From NCBI GenBank assembly GCA_021800535.1, contig JAJYYV010000003.1, positions 1 to 64,000 of the forward strand: DNA of 64,000 nucleotides. The letters run 5' to 3'. How positions within the stretch are numbered: position 1 is the stretch's first letter; the number at the start of each line of letters is the position of its first letter. Below are positions 35,442-43,944 of the stretch, in pieces. Made by a program: the position numbers and the translations under genes. Source of the stretch: a bacterium. Lineage in GTDB: Bacteria; Ratteibacteria; UBA8468; B48-G9; DTJG01. The notes under the pieces were generated by a model. The model did no database searches, was not told the origin of the DNA, and saw only the letters and a list, made by a program, of their open reading frames with translations.

Positions 35442-36146
35442 ATGAAAAATCTTTATAAAAAATGGATATTGGGAATTTTGTTTGTTTCTCTCTTGGCAGG
35501 ACAAACATGTTTTGCATCAACAATGGCGAGTCTTAATAGAAGAATAGAAAGAGCAAAAACTTATCTTGAAGACATAAATGCTGCTCCGGATAAAGCAATT
35601 CCTGAAAGTATTTTGAGCGATTGCAAAGGAATTATTTTTATGAGAATGTATAATGCAGGTTTTGTTTTTGGAATTAAAGGTGGATATGGAATTGTATTGG
35701 TAAAAAATCCAAAAACACATAAATGGAGTCCGCCTGCATTTATTAAATATGCCGGAGGAAGTTTTGGAGCTCAGATAGGGATTCAAAAGATAGATGCAAT
35801 TTTTCTTATTATGAATAGACGGGGTATTGATATGCTTATGAAAACAAAATTTACAGTAGGTGTAGATGCTTCAGCTGCTGCTGGTCCTGTCGGAAGAAAA
35901 TTTGCCGGTTCTGTTGGCCCTGGAACAGCTATTTTAGTGTATTCCCGTGCCAAGGGATTATATGCAGGAGCAACATTTAGCGGAGCTGCATTTATAAATG
36001 ATGATGCAGCAAATCATAAGTTTTATAATAATAATAATATTACAACTCAGGATATTCTTTTTAAAAATAAAGTTTCTATGCCTGAAATTGCTCTTCCTTT
36101 AATAAAGGATATAAAGAAATATTCAGAAATTTATAAAACACAATAA
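35442..36146 (+). CDS. SYLF/Ysc84-domain secreted lipid-binding-like protein
   Basis: 234 residues with a signal peptide (about residues 9-25, ending TCFAS). The SYLF core is evident: SILSDCKGIIFM, GFVFGIKGGYGIVL, and GPVGRKFAGSVGPGTAILVYSRAKGLYAGATFSGA. Homologues bind lipids; the bacterial role is unclear. AGGAGG precedes the ATG. Divergent from the ferredoxin gene. Confidence 0.88.
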   Translation: MKNLYKKWILGILFVSLLAGQTCFASTMASLNRRIERAKTYLEDINAAPDKAIPESILSDCKGIIFMRMYNAGFVFGIKGGYGIVLVKNPKTHKWSPPAFIKYAGGSFGAQIGIQKIDAIFLIMNRRGIDMLMKTKFTVGVDASAAAGPVGRKFAGSVGPGTAILVYSRAKGLYAGATFSGAAFINDDAANHKFYNNNNITTQDILFKNKVSMPEIALPLIKDIKKYSEIYKTQ

Positions 36147-36158
36147 TATGCATAATTT

Positions 36159-36230
36159 GGACCCGTAGCTCAGCGGCAGAGCACCGGACTCATAATCCGT
36201 TGGTTGCAGGTTCGAATCCTGCCGGGTCCA
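36159..36230 (+). tRNA. tRNA with CAU anticodon (Met elongator or Ile2)
   Basis: 72 nt. Acceptor GGACCCG pairs with CGGGTCC, D arm GCTC/GAGC, anticodon loop CTCATAA (CAU), T arm GCAGG-TTCGAAT-CCTGC, discriminator A, CCA not encoded. The outermost anticodon-stem pair is mismatched. G1-C72 excludes initiator tRNA. Met elongator and lysidine-modified Ile2 cannot be separated by eye. Confidence 0.93.
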
Positions 36231-36366
36231 TACTAAATTCTTCTTTTTTGAAAGGTAGGATTCGAAGAGAGCGAAGTAAGGGATTGTGAGTGAGCGCAAC
36301 AATACCGGCGAGTGGCCGACCCGAACCGTCGTGGGAGGTGAGAGGCGCCGAATCCTGCCGGGTCCA
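36231..36366. repeat. GC-rich segment ending in a copy of the tRNA 3' tail
   Basis: The tRNA's last 18 bases, CGAATCCTGCCGGGTCCA (36213-36230), recur exactly at 36349-36366. Between them lies a segment much richer in G+C than its surroundings, with AGGATTCG (36257-36264) complementary to CGAATCCT (36349-36356). Frames here translate into sequences seen as spurious proteins near tRNAs. Not a gene. Confidence 0.7.
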
Positions 36367-36372
36367 AAGCAA

Positions 36373-36552
36373 ATGAAAAAATTTAATAACTCTTCTTCTT
36401 TTTTCAATAAATTAGATAAAACTTATCAATATATCCATATTTTCTGGCATCATGATATTGTAAAACATGGACATTTAATAAACTGGATTATTTTAATACT
36501 TGTGGGTCTTTTTATACTTGTTTTCTTTAATCATATAATTTCTGGTGAGTGA
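36373..36552 (+). CDS. Small single-pass membrane protein, unknown
   Basis: 59 residues from ATG 36373. A hydrophilic start with several histidines is followed by one strong membrane helix (INWIILILVGLFILVFF). No Shine-Dalgarno is apparent and I do not know a family. It lies 22 bp before asnB. It could be chance, but the clean membrane helix speaks for a gene. Confidence 0.4.
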   Translation: MKKFNNSSSFFNKLDKTYQYIHIFWHHDIVKHGHLINWIILILVGLFILVFFNHIISGE

Positions 36553-36574
36553 AAAAAGATTTATTTTATAAAAA

Positions 36575-38455
36575 ATGTGTGGAATATGTGGTTTTGTTGG
36601 TAATAAAACAGGGTTCCTTAATAAAAAAAATCTGGATATTATGCTGGAAGAAATTAATCATAGAGGGCCGGATGAAAAAGGTATATACTTTAAGAATGGA
36701 GCAGCATTTGGTTCTCAAAGATTAGCAATTCTTGATTTATTAAAAGGTGTTCAACCGATTCATAATGAAAACAAAGAAATATGGACAGTCTTTAATGGTG
36801 AGATATATAATTTTGAAGAATTAAGAGAAGAATTATTAAAAAAGGGTCATAATTTTTATACCACAAGTGATACGGAAATTATTGTTCATTTATATGAAGA
36901 ATACGGAGAAAATTTTGCTTCTTATCTTGCAGGTATGTTTGGTATTGCTATCTGGGATGAAAAAACAAGAAAGTTGATTTTGGCAAGAGACCATTTAGGA
37001 ATAAAACCTCTCTATTATACCTTAAAAGATAATACAATTATTTTTGCTTCAGAAATAAAAGCATTATTGAAAAACAGTATTGTTGAAACGGATTTAAATG
37101 ATAAAAAATTATATGATTTTTTTTCTTTTAGATATATACCTGGACAACAAACTATTTTTAACAATATATATAAACTACTACCTGGTCATATTCTTATATT
37201 TTCAGATTATAAAATAAGAATAAAACAATTTTGGGAAATTCCATGGAATGAAAATTATACAAGGCAAACAGAAGATTTCTATGGAGAAAATATATATTCT
37301 ATAATTTCTAATTCTATTAAAGATATGCTAAAAAGTGATGTGCCTTTAGGCATATTTTTAAGTGGAGGTTTAGACTCCAGTATTATTCTTTCAGAATCTT
37401 CAAAATTATACGGGAAAATAAAAACTTTTTCTGTGGCTTTTGAAAAACCTATAAAACCGGTTAAAAAAACAGAATATGATGAACTTCAGAATGCACAAAA
37501 AGTTGCTAAATATTATGGGTCAGAGCATTATGAATATATTATTAAACCACAGGAGATTATTCAAGATATAAATAAAATTATATGGCATTTAGAAGAACCC
37601 TTAGCTGACCCTACAGCTATTCCTTTATATTATTTATCAAATCTTACCAAACAGCAGGGTATTAAATCTATTTTATCCGGAGAAGGAGCCGATGAGATTT
37701 TTGCCGGATATACAATTTACGAAGAACCCAAAATAATAGATAGATATAAAAAAATACCTGAATTTATAAGAAAAAAAATTTTAAACCCTTTTATTCTTTC
37801 GTTGCCGGTTTCCTATGGAAAAGATTTTATAAGAAGAACTAATATTCCTTTATCAGAAAGATATAAAGGAGTAGGTATGACTTTTAGAAAAAATGAAATA
37901 TTTGCCTTATTAAACAAAGACTTAATTAAACAAATTGAACCCAGGGAGATAGACCCTTATATATATTATGTTTTAAAAATGATTAAAGATAAAGATAATA
38001 TTACGCAAATGTTATATTTTGATCAAAAGATATGGCTGCCTGAAGATGTCCTTACAAAGGCAGATAAAATATCTATGGCTCATTCAATAGAAATGCGGGT
38101 CCCATTTATTACAAAACAGTTAGTGGAATTTACATCTGGAGTTCCATCAGATTTAAAATATAAAGGTAATTGTGAAAAATATATTTTAAGAAAAGCCTTT
38201 TCTAAAGTATTGCCTAAATTTATCTATAAAAGAAAAAAGAATCAGTTTCCAATTCCTATTTCTATTTTAATAGAGGGGGAGTATAAAAATTTTGTAAGGG
38301 ATATTTTGTTATCTCAGCAGACAATAAATAGAGGATATTTTAATAAATTATATATAGAAAAACTTTTGAATATGCCGTATAAAAAAAGATATCATAATAG
38401 ACAAATCTGGCTATTATTAGTTTTTGAACTTTGGCACAGAATGTATTTAGGATAG
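36575..38455 (+). CDS. asnB: Asparagine synthetase, glutamine-hydrolysing
   Basis: 626 residues. N-terminal glutaminase with catalytic Cys2 in MCGICGF and NHRGPDEKG; synthetase domain with the pyrophosphate loop FLSGGLDSSI near residue 260 and SGEGADEIFAGY. Converts aspartate, glutamine and ATP to asparagine. AsnB-like enzymes also modify peptides or cell-wall sugars; the family assignment is solid, the substrate probable. Confidence 0.93.
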   Translation: MCGICGFVGNKTGFLNKKNLDIMLEEINHRGPDEKGIYFKNGAAFGSQRLAILDLLKGVQPIHNENKEIWTVFNGEIYNFEELREELLKKGHNFYTTSDTEIIVHLYEEYGENFASYLAGMFGIAIWDEKTRKLILARDHLGIKPLYYTLKDNTIIFASEIKALLKNSIVETDLNDKKLYDFFSFRYIPGQQTIFNNIYKLLPGHILIFSDYKIRIKQFWEIPWNENYTRQTEDFYGENIYSIISNSIKDMLKSDVPLGIFLSGGLDSSIILSESSKLYGKIKTFSVAFEKPIKPVKKTEYDELQNAQKVAKYYGSEHYEYIIKPQEIIQDINKIIWHLEEPLADPTAIPLYYLSNLTKQQGIKSILSGEGADEIFAGYTIYEEPKIIDRYKKIPEFIRKKILNPFILSLPVSYGKDFIRRTNIPLSERYKGVGMTFRKNEIFALLNKDLIKQIEPREIDPYIYYVLKMIKDKDNITQMLYFDQKIWLPEDVLTKADKISMAHSIEMRVPFITKQLVEFTSGVPSDLKYKGNCEKYILRKAFSKVLPKFIYKRKKNQFPIPISILIEGEYKNFVRDILLSQQTINRGYFNKLYIEKLLNMPYKKRYHNRQIWLLLVFELWHRMYLG

Positions 38456-38557
38456 ATTTTTGATGATACAACGCGGTTCGTTGACATGTAGATAGTTTTT
38501 ATTATAAAATAGAATTAAATAAATATGCAAATGAAACAGAAACAGGAGATAAAAAAA

Positions 38558-38776
38558 ATGACAAAACTTCTTGAGCAGGTTTTTGATAAAGTATCCAAAC
38601 TTCCTGATAGAGAGCAAAATGTAGTGGCTAAATGGATACTGGAAGAAATGGAAATGGAAAAAAGTTGGGATAAAACCTTTGCTGAATCAGAAAACATTCT
38701 TGACAATCTTGCTGATGAAGCAATCTCTGACCACAAAAAACATAAAACAAAATTTTTGAATACTGCTTTTTTATGA
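38558..38776 (+). CDS. Putative antitoxin of a ParE/RelE-type pair
   Basis: 72 residues from ATG 38558, eight bases after AGGAGA; an ATG at 38525 is open but unsupported. Acidic, helical (LEQVFDKVSKLPDREQNVVA, KWILEEMEMEKSWDK). No named family, but size, charge and a 4-bp ATGA overlap with the toxin-like gene make antitoxin the best guess. Confidence 0.65.
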   Translation: MTKLLEQVFDKVSKLPDREQNVVAKWILEEMEMEKSWDKTFAESENILDNLADEAISDHKKHKTKFLNTAFL

Positions 38777-39042
38777 ATTCAAAAACAACAAAACGTTTCT
38801 GGCAATGCTATGAAAAATTACCCGAAAATATCAAAAAACAAGCAAAAGATTCATATAAAATTTTTCAGATAAATCCATATTATCCTGGCTTACGTTTTAA
38901 ACAAATTCACTCTACACGTCCAATATTTTCTATAAGAATCACAAAAAACTATAGAGCCATCGGCGTTATTCAAAGGAATGCTATAATCTGGTTTTGGGTC
39001 GGTTCACATGCAGATTATGAAAGAATGTTGCTGAACTTATAA
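38773..39042 (+). CDS. ParE/RelE-superfamily toxin-like protein
   Basis: 89 residues. GLRFKQIHSTRPIFSIRITK with YRAIGV and the ending IIWFWVGSHADYERML are the RelE/ParE fold signature (FKxI....ySiRI...YRai, .W.G.H..Y). Targets of this group are mRNA at the ribosome or gyrase; not distinguishable here. It lies beside tRNA-Leu, at the edge of the island. Confidence 0.82.
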   Translation: MNSKTTKRFWQCYEKLPENIKKQAKDSYKIFQINPYYPGLRFKQIHSTRPIFSIRITKNYRAIGVIQRNAIIWFWVGSHADYERMLLNL

Positions 39043-39137
39043 AAATAATGAAAATTATTTATAATTCTGAAGTTTGACTTTTTTATATACGGCAATTCTG
39101 CTTATTCCAGTTCAAGTCCTTTTAGGATAGAGTGCAA

Positions 39138-39220
39138 TGCCGGAGGGGGGACTTGAACCCCCACGAGGTTGCCCTCAATGGATTTTGAGTCCATCGCGTC
39201 TGCCATTTCACCACTCCGGC
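39138..39220 (-). tRNA. tRNA-Leu (CAA)
   Basis: 83 nt on the minus strand. Acceptor GCCGGAG pairs with CTCCGGC, anticodon loop CTCAAAA (CAA), a long variable arm (GAGGGCAACCTC) as in class II tRNAs, T arm GGGGG-TTCAAGT-CCCCC, discriminator A, no encoded CCA. Its 5' half is duplicated at 49323-49362. Confidence 0.95.
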
Positions 39221-39222
39221 AA
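39183..39222. repeat. Direct repeat, copy 1 (within tRNA-Leu)
   Basis: 40 bp covering the 5' acceptor strand, D arm and anticodon loop of tRNA-Leu plus two flanking bases. It recurs in the same orientation at 49323-49362 with two mismatches, exactly 10140 bp away. Confidence 0.85.
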
Positions 39223-39325
39223 GAAATATTTGTATTCTTTGTCTTGCAGATTGTTATTATATCCTGATTTTCAGAATTTATAAAAAATACATAGAATCCT
39301 AATTGCAGAGATAAAGATGGAGTCC

Positions 39326-41053
39326 TTACTTTATAACTTTATTTGAAGATGTTTTCCCAAATGAAAAGTTTTTAATAATAAGCGGACGGACAAATTCACC
39401 ACGATAGACCGCTTTTACAATTACAACGTCTGCATCAGTCAGCCATTTTTTATCTATATAAGGAAAAACAAAGTTGTGGTTTTTACTTAAACTTGTATAA
39501 TGCGGGGTGTTCGTTTGAAAACGAAGTATGCCGAACTGCATTAACTCTACGAAAGAAATAAAGGGAAAAATATCAGGAGTAGAATCCGGAAGAAATATTT
39601 CTTTTTGTTTCTTATTGTATAAAAGATATACATAATTATCACCGAATTTTTCATTTATACGTTGTATCATGGATTGTTTCTGAAAAAGTAAACTCATAAA
39701 ACGTTTTCTGATAACGATTGTACATCCGCCGGTTTCATGAAGTATATCAATAATGGAAAAATATGTAGAGCCATCATGACAAGAAGCCCCTATTTTTAAT
39801 GGAAGGGAGGAAATAATTTTATACGTAAAAGCTTTCATAAGAACATTAGCCGATAATATACCGATTTTTCTTCTGAATCTTGTATAGTCTGAAACGTGAA
39901 TATTCATCCCTATGTTTTCAATGTCTTCATTCAAAAATCCGGTTTTAGATTCTATTAAACATTTATGAAAAATATCTTTAAGCGCTCCATGAATTGATTC
40001 TCTGCTTTGTGATTCCTGTATACCAGTTTCAATACGACTGGATTCATTGAACGTCGGATAAAGATATCTCTTATCAGGAAAAGAAATCTTAATATTGCTT
40101 AATGTCTTAACAGTTGCAAAATATCCCTGAGGTAATCCAGTGATATGTACAGGGAAATTTATTTCTTTTAATGGGTGATTATTTTTTAAATATGGCACCA
40201 TAGGTTCATCATTTGCAATCACCTTAAATTTTTTTACGGGAATGACATTAATGTTGGTAACGACTATTTTTTTATCTAATGGAATAGGAGTTCTTTTTAA
40301 GAAATCCCAGTGCCAAAAATGATAAGTCGTAATGATAATGCCGACGGTTAGAACAGAAAAAATAGCAGTCCGAAGGGTTTTACGCGTCAAGTATTGATGA
40401 AAAATCAATCCAGTTCCAAGAACAACTGTCATTATAGAAGAAATAACCTGTAGCGATATCATTCCGGAGGGAGAGATTAAAGAAGGGGATAATAAGGATA
40501 AGTGTGTTTTATAAAAAACAGCTACTATAATTATTGATATGAAAAGATAAGATATCCAAATCATTACAGCGGTTAAAATAAAATTTGCAAGACTGAAAGT
40601 CAATGTAGCTAAAATCCAAATACAGACTAAATAAGGAATGTTGTAGTCCATAGTTTGTAAAATAGCAAACGCTATTTCCCTGGGGGAAGCTTTACTGTAA
40701 ACCAAAATTCCAATGTATATAATAAGTGGGACAAGAAACAACAGCAAAAAAATAAATAGCATTTTTGCTGTAAACATTGTTCTACGACTGATAGGACGTG
40801 TAAACCAAAAAGCAGTTGTTCCAACCAAAGGATCATCATGAACAAGAAGAGGTACAAAGAATACAAGAAATCCTGTTTCCAGTAAAGGCGCCAATAGAGA
40901 CATAGTTAAAAAAAGCAGATAATGGATAGACTTTATGTTTCCGATGTTCATAAGGGTACATACTGTTCCCAAGATAATAAGAAAAAACCATATTCCAAGC
41001 CATATCCTGAAATGTCGTACATCTTTTTTAAACTGGCGAAAAACGAGATTCAT
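39326..41053 (-). CDS. ABC-2-type transporter permease with large extracytoplasmic domain
   Basis: 575 residues. About six membrane segments in the first 250 residues, with TTAFWFTRPISRRTMFTAKM typical of ABC-2 permeases of the YtrC/YtrD style, then about 320 soluble residues that I do not recognise. It forms an operon with the ATP-binding gene (gap 3 bp) and the YtrA regulator. Likely responds to cell-envelope stress; substrate unknown. Confidence 0.75.
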   Translation of the reverse strand: MNLVFRQFKKDVRHFRIWLGIWFFLIILGTVCTLMNIGNIKSIHYLLFLTMSLLAPLLETGFLVFFVPLLVHDDPLVGTTAFWFTRPISRRTMFTAKMLFIFLLLFLVPLIIYIGILVYSKASPREIAFAILQTMDYNIPYLVCIWILATLTFSLANFILTAVMIWISYLFISIIIVAVFYKTHLSLLSPSLISPSGMISLQVISSIMTVVLGTGLIFHQYLTRKTLRTAIFSVLTVGIIITTYHFWHWDFLKRTPIPLDKKIVVTNINVIPVKKFKVIANDEPMVPYLKNNHPLKEINFPVHITGLPQGYFATVKTLSNIKISFPDKRYLYPTFNESSRIETGIQESQSRESIHGALKDIFHKCLIESKTGFLNEDIENIGMNIHVSDYTRFRRKIGILSANVLMKAFTYKIISSLPLKIGASCHDGSTYFSIIDILHETGGCTIVIRKRFMSLLFQKQSMIQRINEKFGDNYVYLLYNKKQKEIFLPDSTPDIFPFISFVELMQFGILRFQTNTPHYTSLSKNHNFVFPYIDKKWLTDADVVIVKAVYRGEFVRPLIIKNFSFGKTSSNKVIK

Positions 41054-41056
41054 GTT

Positions 41057-41971
41057 TTATTCCTCCTTACTTGAGAGTTTAAAAGATTTAGTCAGAACAA
41101 TGAAGATTTCTTTTAACGTCATACCATCAAATATAATATTTTCACAATTCGGAAACAAAGTGTGGATGGTTTCCAAGGTATTATTTTCTTCATAAGCACT
41201 GTCTATGAATTTAAGTATCCTATTATTATGTTCCGGCAACAACCAGGATTGCGGCAGATTTGGAACAGGCATAGATAATGAAGATGTCAAAATTTCTATC
41301 TTTCTAAAACGCGCTTGAAGACTTTCTAATTTCTCTATGATTTTAAGAACACCCTTATCAATGATTCCCACCCAGTCTGCTAAACGTTCCACTTCATTAA
41401 TGTCATGGGAGGAAATAAAAATTGTCCAATCTTCTGACTCACTCAGTTCAAGAATACCGCAGACAAATTCATCTCTAATCAAAGGATCAAGACCACTGAA
41501 TGGTTCATCAAGAATCAAAAGTTTCGGACGGTATGCAATGGAGGAAACCAATGCGATTTTCATTTTCATACCCCGGGAAAAATGACTTATTTTTTGTTTT
41601 AATGGGATGTCAAACTGATTGAGTAGTTTTTTGCAAAAAAAATCATCCCATGTGGAATACATAGATTTACAGTATCCGAGAAATTCTTCTGCCGTCATCC
41701 ATTCAGGCATACTCTGATTTTCTGAAACGTAGCCGATACGACAAAATTCACAGGGGCCTAACTGATGGGAATCCACATCCAGGATTTTCGCTTTTCCTGA
41801 TGAAGCACCTAAAATATTCATTAAAATCTTAATGGTTGTAGTTTTTCCTGCACCATTCGGACCAAGGAACGCAAAAATACTTCTTACAGGAACGGTGAGG
41901 GTAAGTTTGTCCACTGCTACAAGATGACGAAATGTTTTTTTCAGGTCTTTTGTTTCTATTGCATTATTCAT
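41057..41971 (-). CDS. ABC transporter ATP-binding protein (YtrB-like)
   Basis: 304 residues from ATG 41971, preceded by GGGAGGGAT. Walker A FLGPNGAGKTTTIK, a degenerate signature SHFSRGMKMKIAL, Walker B KLLILDEPFSGLDP and the H-loop SSHDINEVE. The stop of the regulator gene is 2 bp upstream. Energises the adjacent permease. Confidence 0.9.
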   Translation of the reverse strand: MNNAIETKDLKKTFRHLVAVDKLTLTVPVRSIFAFLGPNGAGKTTTIKILMNILGASSGKAKILDVDSHQLGPCEFCRIGYVSENQSMPEWMTAEEFLGYCKSMYSTWDDFFCKKLLNQFDIPLKQKISHFSRGMKMKIALVSSIAYRPKLLILDEPFSGLDPLIRDEFVCGILELSESEDWTIFISSHDINEVERLADWVGIIDKGVLKIIEKLESLQARFRKIEILTSSLSMPVPNLPQSWLLPEHNNRILKFIDSAYEENNTLETIHTLFPNCENIIFDGMTLKEIFIVLTKSFKLSSKEE

Positions 41972-41972
41972 T

Positions 41973-42347
41973 TTATCCCTCCCGGGAAAGCTCCTTCCAG
42001 TGTTTTTGAACAGCACTGATAATGTCTTTTTCGCTCAATTTCAATCTTTTTGCTTCCAATATCAGATGTTCCATATCCCACATAAGAAGGTTCTGATATT
42101 GTTCTATGTTCACATTTTCTATAGTATAGCCTCCAGGTTGGACCTTAAGAATTTTTTCAGTGACAAGTTTTGTGAGTGCTTTTTGGACAGTATTCGGATT
42201 TATCTTTAACTCCTGGCTTAATGTTTGTATTGACGGAATCTTATCACCATGTTGGAAAACACCAGAAATTATCGCTTTTTTAAGAGCATGTATTAACTGT
42301 TCATAAAATGCAATGCCGGGTTTAAAATCAACACTAAAAGGTATCAT
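41973..42347 (-). CDS. GntR-family repressor, YtrA subfamily
   Basis: 124 residues. GIAFYEQLIHALKKAIISGV and GDKIPSIQTLSQELKINPNTVQKAL are the winged helix of GntR proteins; the short C-terminus with no ligand domain is the YtrA subfamily, which controls its own ABC operon. First gene of the three-gene operon; a palindrome lies 55 bp upstream. Confidence 0.9.
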   Translation of the reverse strand: MIPFSVDFKPGIAFYEQLIHALKKAIISGVFQHGDKIPSIQTLSQELKINPNTVQKALTKLVTEKILKVQPGGYTIENVNIEQYQNLLMWDMEHLILEAKRLKLSEKDIISAVQKHWKELSREG

Positions 42348-42401
42348 TATCTCCTTTTGAAATCAGTTTTTCGTGATTTCAGTATAGGTTATAATCCTCT
42401 T

Positions 42402-42415
42402 GTATGATTTCATAC
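42402..42415. promoter_or_regulatory. Candidate operator of the YtrA-type regulator
   Basis: GTATGATTTCATAC is a perfect inverted repeat (GTATGA, 2-bp spacer, TCATAC), 55 bp upstream of the regulator start. Spaced dyads like this are usual for GntR/YtrA sites. Confidence 0.6.
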
Positions 42416-42432
42416 GTTCTCTATATCATTTC

Positions 42433-42818
42433 CTACTTCAGATTAATTATGAAATCTTTAAGGTTAGGGCCATACTGATTTCCCCTTGGTACACTGTCGT
42501 GTACCATAAATATGATTATAATGACCCATCCGATAAAGGGAATAAGCCCAATTAATAGTCACCATCCACTCCTATTGGTATCATGCAATCTGCGAACACC
42601 CACGGCAATACAGGGAATCAGTACTGCCAGATTGTAAAGAGTGTAGTGTATAGATAGCCCATTCTAATGGAGGGATGTGGAATTCTGATTATACGATCAA
42701 TAATAAAAAATATACCACTTATAAGAAAGTTAAACAACTGAAAATACCAATATTCTTTACGTCGTGCCCGTCCTTCAAAAACTGCATAATTCTTTAGTAC
42801 CTTAAAATACCAATTCAT
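42433..42818 (-). pseudogene. DUF805 membrane protein, broken
   Basis: Begins [20 protein letters not shown] as in DUF805 proteins. After about residue 55 the frame shifts by one near 42660; the continuation [20 protein letters not shown] keeps the family core but meets TGA (42561-42559) where a second Trp of SGWW is expected. The tail reads LLIGLIPFIGW and QYGPN to TAG at 42433. Two lesions make it a pseudogene unless they are sequencing errors. Confidence 0.8.
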
Positions 42819-42864
42819 TTTTCATTCTGGATTCGTTCAAACAATCTTTATCTCATATTTATCA

Positions 42865-42900
42865 TTTTTTAAGAATATATTACTACCAAAATCTGTCTGA
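42865..42900 (-). promoter_or_regulatory. Conserved upstream element, copy 1
   Basis: TTACTACCAAAATCTGTC (42880-42897), with an upstream AAGAATATA, resembles the elements at 46091 and 48652. Each precedes a minus-strand island gene, here the DUF805 pseudogene. The minus strand reads GACAG...TTTTGGTAGTAA, promoter-like. The 287-bp gap 42819-43105 holds no gene. Confidence 0.45.
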
Positions 42901-43105
42901 AGCAACTTTTTTCAAAAATTCTTATAATACCTATTGGAAAATAATTATAAAAACAGATTTTGTTGTCATAGTTTTTTTGCTTTACTTATTATGATAGATT
43001 ACCAAGTAAAAAAATTCAAACACTGTTGGGATAGATTTTATTATGCCACAATGAATTGTACTTAGGATAAGTTTATTTTTGACACAACGGGTATTTTTTT
43101 CTTAT

Positions 43106-43939
43106 TTAGTCCCCAAAAATTTGAAAAAGATAAATTAAAAAATAAATTCCGCTAATTAGCAAAAATAAAAGTGTTAATATAGTAAATAGAGTAGCCAATT
43201 TGGGAAATATTGTTGCCAATTTTACTGACAAGATTAATATTAAATTAATTATAAATAATGCCAAAATAATTAATATGCCAAGAAATATCCATTTTTTAAA
43301 ATCTTCTTTGTTTTTTAAGAAACCTTTGATTACCCACACAAAGAAGTTTTTACTATATCCACATTCCGAATTTTTACATATATTATTACCCATGAAATTT
43401 TCCACACCGCATTCCGGACAAATCCATATTTCTCCGGTTTTAATTTTATACTCTTTTTCTGCGGATTGTATTTTTTGACTTAAATGAATATTATCATTGA
43501 TTTCATGCTCTTTTGATATGCTCTCTGCTTGTTTATAGAATTTAAGGGCATTATCATATAAACCTTTCTTAAAATAAATGTCTGCTAATTCTATACAAGA
43601 AAAATATATTAGTTCTGTTGTATTAGACGTTTCTATAATAAAAAGTCGATTCTGTATTTTTTGATTTTCTTCATTTTTTTGTTTTATTTTTTCTATTGTC
43701 TTTCTTATTTCTTCAAGAATAAACCATACTATTAGTGGAGCAGAAACTAATAGAGAAACAATGAGCGGTTTTGGGAGTACGAGGGTTGTAAAAAGTTCAA
43801 TCATTAAAAAAATTATACCCAATAAAGCAGCAATCTCACTTAAAACCAGTTCAAAGAAAAAAGCTTCTGATGTTTCATATAAATAGAATAAATACTTCTG
43901 AATTCCTATCAGTCCAATAATAATAATTATATAACCCAT
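43106..43939 (-). CDS. Membrane protein with TPR-like and zinc-ribbon segments
   Basis: 277 residues, family not recognised. Three N-terminal membrane helices (residues about 1-75), a cytoplasmic coiled coil and TPR-like stretch (ADIYFKKGLYDNALKFYKQA), a Cys4 zinc ribbon (CPECG...CKNSECG), and two C-terminal helices. Five bases separate it from the propeller-type membrane protein encoded upstream, so the two are probably cotranscribed and may act together. Confidence 0.7.
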   Translation of the reverse strand: MGYIIIIIGLIGIQKYLFYLYETSEAFFFELVLSEIAALLGIIFLMIELFTTLVLPKPLIVSLLVSAPLIVWFILEEIRKTIEKIKQKNEENQKIQNRLFIIETSNTTELIYFSCIELADIYFKKGLYDNALKFYKQAESISKEHEINDNIHLSQKIQSAEKEYKIKTGEIWICPECGVENFMGNNICKNSECGYSKNFFVWVIKGFLKNKEDFKKWIFLGILIILALFIINLILILSVKLATIFPKLATLFTILTLLFLLISGIYFLIYLFQIFGD

Positions 43940-43944
43940 AAGTA

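Noticed and set aside
36123-36407. Minus-strand frames over the CAU tRNA (WTRQDSNLQP-type translation)
   Set aside because: This is the familiar spurious translation of tRNA sequence found in many databases, not a gene.
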